A stretch of 64,000 bases of DNA from Geodermatophilus sp. DSM 44513 (GTDB lineage Bacteria; Actinomycetota; Actinomycetes; Mycobacteriales; Geodermatophilaceae), in assembly GCF_032460525.1 (NCBI RefSeq), contig NZ_CP135963.1:3100001-3164000 (forward strand), read 5' to 3'. Position 1 is the first letter of the stretch. The number at the start of each line of letters is the position of its first letter. The translations under genes were made by a program, and so were the position numbers. Below the pieces are notes generated by a model. That model was not told the DNA's origin, did not search any database, and worked only from the letters and a program-made list of their open reading frames with translations. Shown here piece by piece: positions 8,624 through 16,636 of the stretch.

Positions 8624-8645
8624 GCCTGTCCTGGGAGACACAGGC
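8624..8645 (+). terminator. possible terminator after the MarR gene
   Basis: GCCTGT and ACAGGC arms with a 10-base loop begin two bases after the MarR stop codon. The stem is only 6 bp and no T-run follows, so this is a weak call based mainly on position. Confidence 0.3.
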
Positions 8646-8730
8646 TCGTGTCCTCCCTTGCGGTGAACTGCGCCCACCCGTCGCCGGAGAGCGCACATCG
8701 AGGGGCTCGGGTCCCTCTAGCTTCCCGACC

Positions 8731-8934
8731 ATGAGGCATTGGGGATGGGTCTTCGTCGCGTACGTGGGCTCGACCCTGCTCAGCTCCCTGCTGATGTGGG
8801 CGTTCGGTGGAGTGGACACCTGGCCCGGTGGTCTTGCGATCGCTTCCGTCGCTTGCCTGGGCCTCCCGCTCACTGAGGCAACAGTCGCGCTGTGGCGCAG
8901 GCACAAGTGGCCTGACCGACGCGCCTCTCCCTGA
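8731..8934 (+). CDS. small two-helix membrane protein, 67 aa
   Basis: Two hydrophobic segments are visible, about residues 5-25 (WVFVAYVGSTLLSSLLMWAF) and 33-53 (GLAIASVACLGLPLTEATVAL), followed by a short basic tail (WRRHKWPDRR) that would face the cytoplasm. The start ATG 8731 lacks an obvious ribosome site. No family is recognised. The clean membrane pattern argues that it is real. Confidence 0.5.
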   Translation: MRHWGWVFVAYVGSTLLSSLLMWAFGGVDTWPGGLAIASVACLGLPLTEATVALWRRHKWPDRRASP

Positions 8935-9031
8935 CCGCTCGCGTGTCCCTGAGGCCGCTTGGTATTCCGGAGCGGCCCATCAGGGCCAGGTGCCGCGCCT
9001 CGACGCGAGTCCCGCGTGTCACGCTGAGGAC

Positions 9032-9217
9032 GTGCGACTTCCTGTGCCTGCGATCTGGCGTCGCCGCAGCGAGTGGCGCTGGCCGACGTCGCCACCGCCG
9101 ACCGTGCCGCCCAATTCTCCGCCTCGCTTTCGGTGCCCCGCCTGCCGTGCGCCGTCGGGGGCGGACGATCGCTGCGACGCCTGCGGTGCCGTTCTGCATC
9201 GGGATGAGTCACCCTGA
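9032..9217 (+). CDS. small zinc-ribbon protein, 61 aa
   Basis: The C-terminal 29 residues contain FRCPACRAPSGADDRCDACG, a CxxC-x(9)-CxxC zinc-ribbon knuckle pair. The N-terminal half is Trp- and Pro-rich and probably unstructured. The frame stays open further upstream, but that part is antisense-like shadow of the 8731 gene. GTG 9032 is the nearest downstream start, with GAGGAC too close to be a good ribosome site. Function is unknown. The four correctly spaced cysteines are the main evidence. Confidence 0.4.
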   Translation: MRLPVPAIWRRRSEWRWPTSPPPTVPPNSPPRFRCPACRAPSGADDRCDACGAVLHRDESP

Positions 9218-9226
9218 GCGAGCCCA

Positions 9227-9400
9227 CTACGGCCTGCTGGCTCCGTGGTTCGCGTCGGGGTCATCCTCGGCGATCCCCCTCTTCTCAGAGGTCTTCGCCC
9301 TTCGAGCGCGGGAGAGGGCCACGAGCGCTATGGAGACCTGAAGCAGTCCGATGGGCGAGACGAGTCCTCCCCACAACGGAGATCGTCCTGAGAGGATCAC
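9227..9400 (-). CDS. possible small membrane protein, 57 aa
   Basis: From GTG 9400 the frame encodes a hydrophobic stretch (LVSPIGLLQVSIALVALSRA) flanked by a basic segment (RARRAKTSEKR) and an acidic tail, the layout of a single-helix membrane protein. No ribosome site or homology is evident. It could be a remnant of a longer gene, since upstream codons are not obviously coding. Confidence 0.25.
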   Translation of the reverse strand: MILSGRSPLWGGLVSPIGLLQVSIALVALSRARRAKTSEKRGIAEDDPDANHGASRP

Positions 9401-9409
9401 GCCCCGCGT

Positions 9410-9802
9410 CTATCGTGCGGCCGCCGCAGGGGACAGCGTCAGGTAGATGAGGCCCGACATCCCCGCCCAACGCGGGATGCGCTTGTGCCTCCATCGCTCC
9501 CACTCCGCTGGACGCCGTCGGAAGTGGTGTGCGACTCCCAGGGCGACGATGCCGTTGACCAGGTTCATCAAACCTGGAGCAGCCGACACACCGGACTGGC
9601 GGCGCAGGCGACGCACGATCGGGACAGCGACTTCTGCCGGGGTGCCGAACAGCGCGACGGCCCCCACCGCCCCGAAGTAGGGCTTGACTTCGTCAGCGAA
9701 GTCGGCCGTGGACGGATGACGTGGCGTGTTCCCTCCCTGCGTCACGGCCGGACCGTAGCGGCTGATGCGTGCGGCGCACCGGGTTGCGACCTCGGAGACC
9801 AC
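9410..9802 (-). CDS. hypothetical membrane-associated protein, 130 aa
   Basis: Three moderately hydrophobic segments are visible (VGAVALFGTPAEVAVPIV, GLMNLVNGIVALGVAHHF, MSGLIYLTLSPAAA), separated by basic loops rich in Arg and Trp. The N-terminal 20 residues fit less well, and GTG 9745 is an alternative start. No family is recognised. The protein may be a small integral membrane protein. It is transcribed toward the putative small gene at 9227, ten bases away. Confidence 0.45.
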   Translation of the reverse strand: MVSEVATRCAARISRYGPAVTQGGNTPRHPSTADFADEVKPYFGAVGAVALFGTPAEVAVPIVRRLRRQSGVSAAPGLMNLVNGIVALGVAHHFRRRPAEWERWRHKRIPRWAGMSGLIYLTLSPAAAAR

Positions 9803-10103
9803 GTCCCTGAAGCCGCCTTCAGTGACGTGGTCGGAGTCCCGCCCCCCTCACCGCAGGGGCATCCCCTCGCGGGCATCGTCGGCCTACCAAACGAGCGCGC
9901 CCACGGGTTCCGGTGCGGGTTCCTCGAACGGGGCGCGACGAGACCGTCACGCTGCACTCCAGCGACCTTCTTGCGCCCGGATTCGGCTCAAAATGGCGGC
10001 CGCGACTGTCGACGATCTGCGCTTCCGTGCTGCGACCGCCGGTCGGCGGTCGTCATACACGGGAGTTCGTGCGTGCAGCTGCACGTACCTCTGAGCAGTG
10101 AGT
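9803..10103. other. gap without a convincing gene
   Basis: Open frames here are proline/arginine/serine-rich and lack ribosome sites. A 14-bp perfect palindrome, CGTGCAGCTGCACG, lies at 10072-10085 just beyond the end of the GlxA-type regulator gene. It is too short and loopless to be a terminator. Nothing else stands out. Confidence 0.5.
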
Positions 10104-11072
10104 TCAGCTCGCCGCCGTCCGCCGCGTGAAGGCCGTCCGGTAGGCGGTGGGCGTCGTCCCTGTCTGGCGGGTGAAGTGCAGTCGCAGGTTGGCCGCCGTG
10201 CCCAGGCCGCTGTGCTGGGCGACCTGCTCGATGGACAGGCCGGTGTCCTCCAGCAGTTGACGTGCCCGGCGGACCCGCTCGGCGGTGAGCCACTGCAGCG
10301 GCGGGAGCCCGAGTTCGGCGGTGAACCGGCGGGTGAGCGTGCGGGTGGTGGTGTCGGCCCGGCGAGCGAGCAGCCTCAGGGTGAGCTGCTGGTCCAGGCG
10401 GGACCGCGCCCAGTCCAGCAGGGGTGCCAGCGCCGAGTCGGGGATCGTCGGTAGCGGGGTGGAGACGTACTGGGCCTGGCCGCCCTGCCGGTGCGGAGGG
10501 ACGACGAGCCGCCGGGCGACCTCGGCGGCGATCGCCGTCCCGTGGTCCCGGCGCACGAGTTCCAGGCAGAGGTCGATCCCCGCCGCGGTGCCCGCCGACG
10601 TCGCGACCTGACCGTCCACCTCGTAGAGCACGTGCGGGTCGACGTGGACGGCGGGAAACCGCTCGGCCAGGACCGCGGCGTGCATCCAGTGCGTGGTGGC
10701 CCGCCGCCCGTCGAGCAGCCCGGCCGCAGCCAGGGCGAAGGCGCCGGTGCAGACGCTGGCGACCCGGGCCCCCCGCCCGAACGCCGCCTGCAGGGCGTCG
10801 ACGAGCTCGCCCGGCACCTCTGCGTCGACGGACGCCAGAGCCGGTACCACCACGGTGTCGGCACGGCGCAGCACGTCCAGGCCGGCGTCGACCCGCAGGA
10901 CCAGCGGCGCGCCCTGCAGGCGCACGAGCTCCTCGCCGACGCCGCAGACCTGGACCTCGTAGGGCCGGGACAGCAGGTCCGGGCGCGGCATCCCGAAGAC
11001 CTCGCCGGCGACCCCGATGTCGAACGCCGGCATCCCGTCCAGCACGGGCACCGCGACGACGTGGGGACGCAC
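10104..11072 (-). CDS. GlxA family (AraC-type) transcriptional regulator
   Basis: The N-terminal 180 residues form a DJ-1/PfpI-like ligand domain (VVAVPVLDGMPAFDIGVAGEVFG, then ASVCTGAFALAAAGLLDGR with the nucleophile-elbow Cys). The C-terminal 90 residues carry two AraC helix-turn-helix units (LARRADTTTRTLTRRF and IEQVAQHSGLGTAANLRLHF). This is the architecture of GlxA/FtrA regulators. ATG 11072. It is divergent from an APC-type permease at 11158, with a palindrome between them, so it probably controls uptake or export by that permease. The ligand is unknown. Confidence 0.9.
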   Translation of the reverse strand: MRPHVVAVPVLDGMPAFDIGVAGEVFGMPRPDLLSRPYEVQVCGVGEELVRLQGAPLVLRVDAGLDVLRRADTVVVPALASVDAEVPGELVDALQAAFGRGARVASVCTGAFALAAAGLLDGRRATTHWMHAAVLAERFPAVHVDPHVLYEVDGQVATSAGTAAGIDLCLELVRRDHGTAIAAEVARRLVVPPHRQGGQAQYVSTPLPTIPDSALAPLLDWARSRLDQQLTLRLLARRADTTTRTLTRRFTAELGLPPLQWLTAERVRRARQLLEDTGLSIEQVAQHSGLGTAANLRLHFTRQTGTTPTAYRTAFTRRTAAS

Positions 11073-11105
11073 CCCGCCACCCTAGTGGCTCGATACTGCC
11101 GACAG

Positions 11106-11121
11106 GTGGCCATCTGGCCAC
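11106..11121. promoter_or_regulatory. inverted repeat between GlxA-type regulator and APC permease
   Basis: GTGGCCA-TC-TGGCCAC is a perfect 7-bp inverted repeat with a 2-base centre. It sits 33 bases upstream of the regulator and 36 bases upstream of the permease. AraC-type proteins usually bind direct or asymmetric sites, so the link to this regulator is uncertain. Confidence 0.45.
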
Positions 11122-11157
11122 TGGTCCGGTGGCGCCCGGTTTGGTGAAGCTCCTCCG

Positions 11158-12447
11158 GTGACGACGGCGCCGGACACCGACAACCCCCGCTGCGCCCGCA
11201 CGGAGCGCGGGCTCGGGCCGGTGACCGGTACGGCGCTGACCATCGCCGGGGTGGTCGGCACCGGCGTCCTGGTGCTGCCCGGCCTGGCGGTCCGCGACGC
11301 CGGCCCGGCCGCCCTGGTCGCCGTCGCAGCGCTCGTCGCCCTGTCCGTGCCGCTGGCCGTCACGTTCGCAGCGCTCGGCGCGCGCTTCCCCGCCGCCGGC
11401 GGGGTCTCCAGCTTCGTCGTCCGCGGCGTGGGCCCAGCCGCCGGCGCCGTCACCGCCTGGTGGTTCTACCTCGGCGTGCCGCTCGGGGTCCCCGCCATGG
11501 GGCTCTTCGCCGGGGACTACGTCCAGGCCGCCGTCGGCGGCGGGACCGCGACCCAACTGGGCACCGCACTGCTGGTCCTCGCCGTCGCCGCCGCGGCCAC
11601 TGCGCGCGGCGTCCAGGTCTCCGGCGGGATGCAGGTGGCCCTCACCACAGTGCTGGTCGGCGGGTTGCTGGCGGTCCTGGCGCTGGTCGCCCCCGCCGTC
11701 GCGCTCGAGCGACTCACCCCGTTCGCACCGAACGGCTGGGCGGCGGTGGCGCCCGCCGTTCTGGTCCTGTTCTGGCTGCTCACCGGGTGGGAGGCCGCCG
11801 CCCACCTCACCGGCCGCTTCGCCGACGCCCGGCGCGACGTCCCCCGCGCCACGGCGATGACCCTGGTCGTCGTCGCGGTCCTGTCCGGCGGCACCACCCT
11901 CGCGCTGCTCACCGTGCCCGGCATCGACGCCGGCGGGAGCGCACCGGTGACCCAGCTGCTCGGCACGGTCATCGGCGGGGCGGCCGGAACCGCCGCAGCC
12001 GTGCTGGCGGTTGTCGTCACGCTGGGGAACACGAACGCCTACGTGGCCGGTCTGGCCGAGCTCGGCGGGGAGATGGGCCGCAGCGGGCAGGCACCCGGCT
12101 GGCTGGCCTCGGCACCAGGCACCGTCCCCCGCCGCAGCCTCACCGTCGTCACGGTGCAGGCGCTGGTCAGCCTGGCCGCCGTCACGGTCCTCGGGTGGTC
12201 GACCGAGCACCTCGTGCTGCTCACCACCGCCTCCCAGGTCGCGGTCTACGGCGCCGGGCTGATCGCCGCCCTGCGCCTGCTGCCCCGCAGGACGGCCGGC
12301 TGGTGGGCCGCGGCGGTGTCCCTTCCGCCGATCCTGGTCCTGGCCGCCCTCAGCGGCTGGTACCTGCTCGCCCCCACCGGCCTGGCCGTCGCAGCCCTCG
12401 CACACCGCCGCCTCAGCAGCAGGCGACTTCCTCGCCCGCTCAGCTGA
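11158..12447 (+). CDS. APC family amino acid permease
   Basis: The 429-residue protein has about 12 hydrophobic segments. The first carries the APC glycine-rich motif, TIAGVVGTGVLVLPGLAV. The segment near residue 200 (FWLLTGWEAAAHLTGRFADARRDVPRA) resembles the YjeH/amino-acid export subgroup. GTG 11158 is the start, without a strong ribosome site. It is divergent from a GlxA-type regulator, so expression is probably ligand-controlled. Transport direction and substrate cannot be told from sequence. Confidence 0.87.
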   Translation: MTTAPDTDNPRCARTERGLGPVTGTALTIAGVVGTGVLVLPGLAVRDAGPAALVAVAALVALSVPLAVTFAALGARFPAAGGVSSFVVRGVGPAAGAVTAWWFYLGVPLGVPAMGLFAGDYVQAAVGGGTATQLGTALLVLAVAAAATARGVQVSGGMQVALTTVLVGGLLAVLALVAPAVALERLTPFAPNGWAAVAPAVLVLFWLLTGWEAAAHLTGRFADARRDVPRATAMTLVVVAVLSGGTTLALLTVPGIDAGGSAPVTQLLGTVIGGAAGTAAAVLAVVVTLGNTNAYVAGLAELGGEMGRSGQAPGWLASAPGTVPRRSLTVVTVQALVSLAAVTVLGWSTEHLVLLTTASQVAVYGAGLIAALRLLPRRTAGWWAAAVSLPPILVLAALSGWYLLAPTGLAVAALAHRRLSSRRLPRPLS

Positions 12448-12852
12448 AGCGCAGGACCGAGACCGCAGGAGAGCCGGTCACTGGCTCGTCCGCCTTCGTC
12501 CTGGACTTCCGCGACCTCGAACGTGCAGCGGCCGCTCGCTGACATGGGGGGCCGCAGGCGGACCCCGCTGTGGGACGACGGCGGCTGGCTGGCGGAGTGT
12601 GCCCTGGGGCCTGTTCCGGAGTTCGGGCACTTCGCTCATCGCGTTCACGTGTGCGCATCGGCCCGTTGCTGTTCGCTCGGCAGCCGGCCAGGCAAAACCG
12701 GGGAGGCAGGTGACTGACCATGCGTGCTCGTGCATGACTATGCTGACAGTCATGTCGCATGTGCCTGCCAGCTGGGGCGTCGTCGCGTGCACTCCCGTGT
12801 CGCGCCGCCGCTGCGACCGCACGTGCTGGAGCGGCGATCCCGCCATGTCGTG
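12448..12852. other. intergenic region of about 400 bases with one inverted repeat
   Basis: No convincing gene was found. Short frames are cysteine- and arginine-rich. A perfect 7-bp inverted repeat, CATGACT-(8)-AGTCATG, lies at 12733-12754, about 100 bases before the SGNH hydrolase gene, and may be an operator. Confidence 0.45.
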
Positions 12853-13506
12853 ATGGCCCCGTCGGACGTGCGGCTGTGCGTCTTCGGGGACTCCTTCACC
12901 GCCGGGGTCGGGGACCCGACCGGCGCAGGGTGGGTCGGTCCGGTGGTGGCTGCGGCGCGTGATCCTCGCTGGCGCCTGACGGTCTACACCCTGGGGGTGC
13001 GCCGGGACACGTCGGTGGACATCGCCCGCCGCTGGCTGGGTGAGGCGCGCAGTCGGCTCAAGGACGGCGACCGCTTCGGCGTCGTCCTGGCCTTCGGCAC
13101 CAACGACGCTGACGAGCAGCAGGGACGGCGGCGGGTGCGCCGGGAGCGGACGCTGGCCCTGCTGGCCGACGTGCTCGACGACGCGCACACCGCCGACTGG
13201 GCGGCCCTGGTGGTCGGCCCGCCGCCGGTGGCCGATCCCGCCCCGAGCGCCCGCGCGGCGGACCTGGCCGCCGGCATGGCCGAGGTGTGCACCCGGCGGG
13301 CGGTGCCGTTCGTCGACCTCGGTGCCCTGACTGAGGAGCCGGTGTGGGTCGCCGAGGTCGCCGCCGGGGACGCCTTCCACCCCTCGACCGCCGGCTACGG
13401 CCGGCTGGCCGACATCGTCACCCCGGTCGTCGTCGGCTGGCTGGGTGCACTGGTGGCCGGGCCGGCGCCGCAGCTGCGGCCGGCGCGGACCGGGAGCGAC
13501 CGGTGA
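12853..13506 (+). CDS. SGNH/GDSL-family hydrolase
   Basis: Esterase/lipase-type fold. Block I is VFGDSFTAGVGD with the nucleophile Ser near residue 13. Block III is FGTNDADE with the oxyanion Asn. Block V is DAFHPSTAGYGRLAD with the catalytic Asp and His. No signal peptide, so probably cytoplasmic. ATG 12853 (MAPSDVRL) is preferred; the frame is open upstream but low-quality. It overlaps the next acetyltransferase gene in a GTGA, indicating a two-gene operon. The substrate is unknown. Confidence 0.88.
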   Translation: MAPSDVRLCVFGDSFTAGVGDPTGAGWVGPVVAAARDPRWRLTVYTLGVRRDTSVDIARRWLGEARSRLKDGDRFGVVLAFGTNDADEQQGRRRVRRERTLALLADVLDDAHTADWAALVVGPPPVADPAPSARAADLAAGMAEVCTRRAVPFVDLGALTEEPVWVAEVAAGDAFHPSTAGYGRLADIVTPVVVGWLGALVAGPAPQLRPARTGSDR

Positions 13507-14051
13507 CCGAGCCGTCAGCGCCCGCCCTGCCACCTGGCTGGTCGCACCGCCACCCCCGCCCCGACGACCACGCGCGGGTGCAGGCGGTGCTGGGCCACTG
13601 GTGGCCCGGCTTCGGCGGGCAGGCCGGCGCCCGAGAGCGGGCCGCGCTGCTGCCCCGGCTGTTCTTCGAGCACTTCACCGACACCAGCCATCTCATCGAG
13701 GACGACGACGGGTGCCTGGCGGCCTTCCTGGTCGGGTTCCTCTCCCCCGCCCGGCCCGGCGCGGCGTACGTGCACGTCGTCGGCGTGGACCCGGCCGCTC
13801 AGCGCGCCGGCCTGGGACGCTGGCCCTACACGCGCTTCACCGCCGCAGTCCGCGCCCGGGGCGCGCGGGAGGTCGGGTGCATCACCAGCCCGGGCAACCG
13901 GGCCTCGATCGCCTTCCACACCTGGCTCGGCTTCGACATCGAACCCGGCGACCAGACCGTGGACGGCATCCCGGTGCACAGCGACCACGACGGCCCCGGC
14001 CTGCACCGCGTCGTCTTCACCCGCAGCCTGGATCGACAGCCGCGCACGTAG
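13503..14051 (+). CDS. GNAT family N-acetyltransferase
   Basis: The product is 182 residues long. The GNAT core is visible as AYVHVVGVDPAAQRAGLGRW (motif A with the acetyl-CoA-binding Q/RxxGxG-type loop, here QRAGLG) and SPGNRASIAFHTWLGFDIEP (motif B with the characteristic N-x-x-S/A-x-x-F/Y-x-x-x-G-F). GTG 13503 overlaps the hydrolase stop, so the two are co-translated. The acceptor is unknown. Pairing with an esterase may hint at acyl-group metabolism on a shared small molecule, but this is speculation. Confidence 0.85.
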   Translation: MTEPSAPALPPGWSHRHPRPDDHARVQAVLGHWWPGFGGQAGARERAALLPRLFFEHFTDTSHLIEDDDGCLAAFLVGFLSPARPGAAYVHVVGVDPAAQRAGLGRWPYTRFTAAVRARGAREVGCITSPGNRASIAFHTWLGFDIEPGDQTVDGIPVHSDHDGPGLHRVVFTRSLDRQPRT

Positions 14052-14093
14052 TGCGAGCGACGGGGACGCCGAGCGCCGCCAAGCCGGTCTGAC

Positions 14094-14480
14094 CTACGTG
14101 TCACTCACGATGGCGGCGTGGGCCGCCACGATCCTCCAGCCGCTCGCTGCGTCGTGGTGCCAGGTGCGGGTGTAGCGCATCCGAGCCGCGAAGGGCTCCC
14201 CTCCGACGGTTCCCTCCAGGATCCCGAGGAAGAAGGTGACCCCGGTGGAACCGGCGACCAGGATGCGCAGATCTTCTTCCTCGACCCGGTTCAGCACCTG
14301 GTGGCCGCTCCGGTGGGCACGGAGGTCGTCCTCCTTGGAGTAGAGGTTGCCGTCCGGCCCGGTGAACAGCACCGCGTCGTCGAGCAGTTCGTCCAGCCCG
14401 TCCACGTCGGAGGCCAGCTGGGCGGCCTGCAGGCGCCGCTCGGCCGCCCGGAGGGTCTCGGTGTCAGCGCTCTGCGGCAT
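14094..14480 (-). CDS. SnoaL-like / DUF4440 nuclear-transport-factor-2 fold protein
   Basis: 128 residues. An N-terminal helix (LRAAERRLQAAQLASDVDGLDELL) is followed by the DDAVLFTGPDGNLYSKEDDL strand-loop that starts DUF4440 domains, and the protein ends with the TRTWHHDAASGWRIVAAH sheet. The start ATG 14480 is chosen because homologous sequence begins there; the frame runs open further upstream through the neighbouring acetyltransferase region. NTF2-like folds bind or isomerise small molecules. No specific role can be given. It lies downstream of an acetyltransferase on the same strand. Confidence 0.8.
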   Translation of the reverse strand: MPQSADTETLRAAERRLQAAQLASDVDGLDELLDDAVLFTGPDGNLYSKEDDLRAHRSGHQVLNRVEEEDLRILVAGSTGVTFFLGILEGTVGGEPFAARMRYTRTWHHDAASGWRIVAAHAAIVSDT

Positions 14481-14580
14481 GGTCGTGACCGTAGGTGCCA
14501 CACCGGCCCTGTACGCAGGGTGTTCGCTGCCAGCGCAGACCGCAGCGTGCTCGAGACCGGCCCGGCCGAAGAACTCGCCG

Positions 14581-15021
14581 TCACGTGCCCAGCGACAGCC
14601 GTTCCGGCAGCAGCATGGCTGCCAGCGCCTGCAGCGGCTCCCCGTCCAGACGCATGACCTCGATCTCTTCCAGACCGCGGGCGCGCAGCCGGCGGTAGAA
14701 CCGGAGCGCGGGATCGTTGGTGCGCAGCACCCACCACTCCAGCCGGCCGCCGCGCTGCGCGGCGGTGCGCGCCAGGTGAGCGAGCAGGGACAGACCGATG
14801 CCTGCGCCGCGGTGCTCGGCGCTGACGTACAGGTCCTCGAGGTGCACGCCGGCGCGGCCGGTGATGGTGCTGTAGCTGGGGTAGTGCAACGCGAAGCCGA
14901 CCGGCTGCTCCTCCCAGGTGGCCAGCACCGCCTCGGCGACCGCGTCCTCACCGAACAGCGCGCGGGCGAGGTCCTCAGGCCGAGCAGTCACCTCACCGGG
15001 GAACTGCTCGGCCTCGGCCAA
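14581..15021 (-). CDS. GNAT family N-acetyltransferase with no proper start codon
   Basis: The product resembles diamine/thialysine N-acetyltransferases: VHLEDLYVSAEHRGAGIG (motif A) and WVLRTNDPALRFYRRLRARG (motif B). The only usable start is TTG 15021. However, the twenty codons upstream (15022-15084, reading PRPRPDDVDVLHRFVVE) look like the normal N-terminus of this family and contain no ATG, GTG or TTG before a stop. A strong hairpin at 15086-15131 begins exactly where the start should be. The gene may be decapitated, use a rare start, or rely on TTG with a shortened N-terminus. Confidence 0.6.
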   Translation of the reverse strand: MAEAEQFPGEVTARPEDLARALFGEDAVAEAVLATWEEQPVGFALHYPSYSTITGRAGVHLEDLYVSAEHRGAGIGLSLLAHLARTAAQRGGRLEWWVLRTNDPALRFYRRLRARGLEEIEVMRLDGEPLQALAAMLLPERLSLGT

Positions 15022-15085
15022 CTCGACGACGAACCGGTGCAGGACGTCGACGTCGTCCGGCCGCGGGCGTGGGGACTGGACGATT

Positions 15086-15131
15086 GCGCGCTGAGCGCGG
15101 ACACGGTGCTTCGGGACCGCGCTCAGCGTGC
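15086..15131 (-). terminator. strong hairpin, probable terminator of the MerR-clamp gene
   Basis: CGCTGAGCGCGG (15089-15100) and CCGCGCTCAGCG (15117-15128) are perfect 12-bp arms around a 16-base loop. With one mismatch the stem extends to 15 bp. It starts 12 bases after the stop of the MerR/beta-clamp gene on the minus strand. There is no T-run, as is usual in high-GC actinobacteria. Confidence 0.65.
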
Positions 15132-15143
15132 GATCGCCGCCGT

Positions 15144-16163
15144 CTAGGGAAGGCGGATGGGCATCAGCATGCGCACGTCACCGGGACGCGCCGGGTCGCG
15201 GAGAACCAGCGGTGCGATCGGACCGTCGAGCTCCAGCACCAGCTGCCCACCTGCGCCCACCTCGAGCGCCTCCAGCAGGAACTCGCGGTTCACGCCGATC
15301 TCGACGGACCCCAACGTGAGCACCGTCGCGGTCTCCTCGGCCCCGTCCGGACCGGTCGATACCGGCAGGATCGGAGCGGCCGCCAGCTGAGCCCGCAGCG
15401 CCGCGGCCTCGGAGTCCACGCGGTGGGCGCCCGAGCTCCGCAGGATCCGCCGGTAGTCGGGGAAGTCGTGATCCAGCCGCTGCCCGCACACGGTGCGGCC
15501 GGGCATCTCGACGGTGATCGCGTCGCCCTCCACACAGATCGTGGTGGGGCCGTCGTCGCCGCAGGCGGCGAGCACCTCATCGACGAGGGCCACCGGGAGC
15601 AGTGCCCTCAGCTCGCCGTTCGGCTCCGCGCCCGCCAGCGCTGACACGGCCAGCCGGTACCGGTCGGTGGCAACCAGCCGAACCGCGGCGTCGTCGACGT
15701 CCAGCAGGACGCCGGTGAGCATGGGCAGCTCGGGATCCTTGCCGACGGCGTGGCCGACGGCGCGCAGGGCGGCGGCCAGTTCGGCGGCAGTGGTGCGGAT
15801 GGAGACGGGGGCAGGGAACGCGGTCACGGACTTCTCCTGGTCGAGTAGGGCTCGGGCTGCGGAGAGCTCACAGCGGGCGTCGGCCAGCCCGTCCTCGAGT
15901 CGCGCGAGATGCGCCCCGAGGACCTCTTCCACCACCGATGGCTCCCGGCGGTGCTCAAGCACCCGGCGAATGTCGGCCAGCGGCAGGCCCACCCGCCGCA
16001 GCCGCGCGATCAGCCGGGCGGTGACGACCTGGTCGTCGCCGTAGAAGCGGTACGAGCTCTGCGGGTCCACCCGAGCCGGCATGAGCACGCCGGCGCCGTC
16101 GTAGAACCGCAGGGCGCTGACCGAGAGCCCGGACTCCCGGGCCATCTGGCCGATCCCCCGCAC
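15144..16163 (-). CDS. MerR-type DNA-binding domain fused to DNA polymerase III beta-clamp domains 2 and 3
   Basis: Residues 1-70 are a MerR helix-turn-helix and wing (IGQMARESGLSVSALRFYDG, then SYRFYGDDQVVTARLIARLR), followed by a helix to about 110. From about 117 the sequence changes to a sliding-clamp central domain (TTAAELAAALRAVGHAV, then LLDVDDAAVRLVATDRYRLA) and a C-terminal clamp domain (VNREFLLEALE to the last residues VRMLMPIRLP). Clamp domain 1 is absent, replaced by the MerR unit. GTG 16163 has GGAGG five bases upstream. Clamp residues suggest dimer or ring contacts; the role is unknown. A hairpin follows the stop codon. Confidence 0.88.
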   Translation of the reverse strand: MRGIGQMARESGLSVSALRFYDGAGVLMPARVDPQSSYRFYGDDQVVTARLIARLRRVGLPLADIRRVLEHRREPSVVEEVLGAHLARLEDGLADARCELSAARALLDQEKSVTAFPAPVSIRTTAAELAAALRAVGHAVGKDPELPMLTGVLLDVDDAAVRLVATDRYRLAVSALAGAEPNGELRALLPVALVDEVLAACGDDGPTTICVEGDAITVEMPGRTVCGQRLDHDFPDYRRILRSSGAHRVDSEAAALRAQLAAAPILPVSTGPDGAEETATVLTLGSVEIGVNREFLLEALEVGAGGQLVLELDGPIAPLVLRDPARPGDVRMLMPIRLP

Positions 16164-16580
16164 GTGTTCCTCCACATGGCCGACCGTCCGGCCTCGACAA
16201 GGTCGAGAGTCAACCAGGACACGCGCGCGGCAAACGCGTCGCGGCACGGGGTCCGTCACCGCTCAGAGCACGGCCGGGCCGGCAACCTCCGGGCGGTCCG
16301 GAATGCGCAGCCGCTTCGCAGTAGCGCGCGCTGCCACTGGGCTGCTCACCGGGCGACCCGCCCGGTGGCTCATGCGACGACGCGTCGCTGGTTCGAGATC
16401 GGAGCGCCAGCGCCACCGAGGTCATGCAAACCAGGCGGCCCGCACCGGCGCCACCGGTTGCGCCGGTAGGTTTTCGGCTCTGCCTCTCGTGTTGGGCGCA
16501 GCGCGCCGTGGCAGCAGCGACCACATGTCGCAGGAGGAATCTGCTGCGGAACGCGCGGGCAGGCTGTCGTGAGTGACCGG
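16164..16580. other. intergenic region of about 420 bases, nothing recognised
   Basis: Frames here are arginine-, proline- and alanine-rich with no ribosome sites or motifs. It separates the MerR-clamp gene from the broken recombinase and may be decayed mobile-element DNA. Confidence 0.4.
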
Positions 16581-16614
16581 GTCGTCCCGCAAGGGTCGTG
16601 TCGGCGGGACGACC
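16580..16614 (-). terminator. hairpin downstream of the broken recombinase
   Basis: GTCGTCCCGC (16581-16590) and GCGGGACGAC (16604-16613) are perfect 10-bp arms with a 13-base loop, extended by one more pair on the outside. It lies 22 bases after the recombinase stop on the minus strand, as expected of a terminator. Confidence 0.6.
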
Positions 16615-16636
16615 TCGGCTCTCGTCAGCGGCTGGC

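Noticed and set aside
10072..10085. 14-bp perfect palindrome CGTGCAGCTGCACG
   Set aside because: No loop, no partner repeat and no clear gene start near it. Likely a chance event in GC-rich DNA, but recorded in the gap entry.
9988..12405. An 800-codon open frame antisense to the GlxA-type regulator and APC permease
   Set aside because: It is Gly/Arg/Gln-rich throughout with no domain pattern, as expected of the reverse frame in high-GC DNA, and the two real genes account for the strand.
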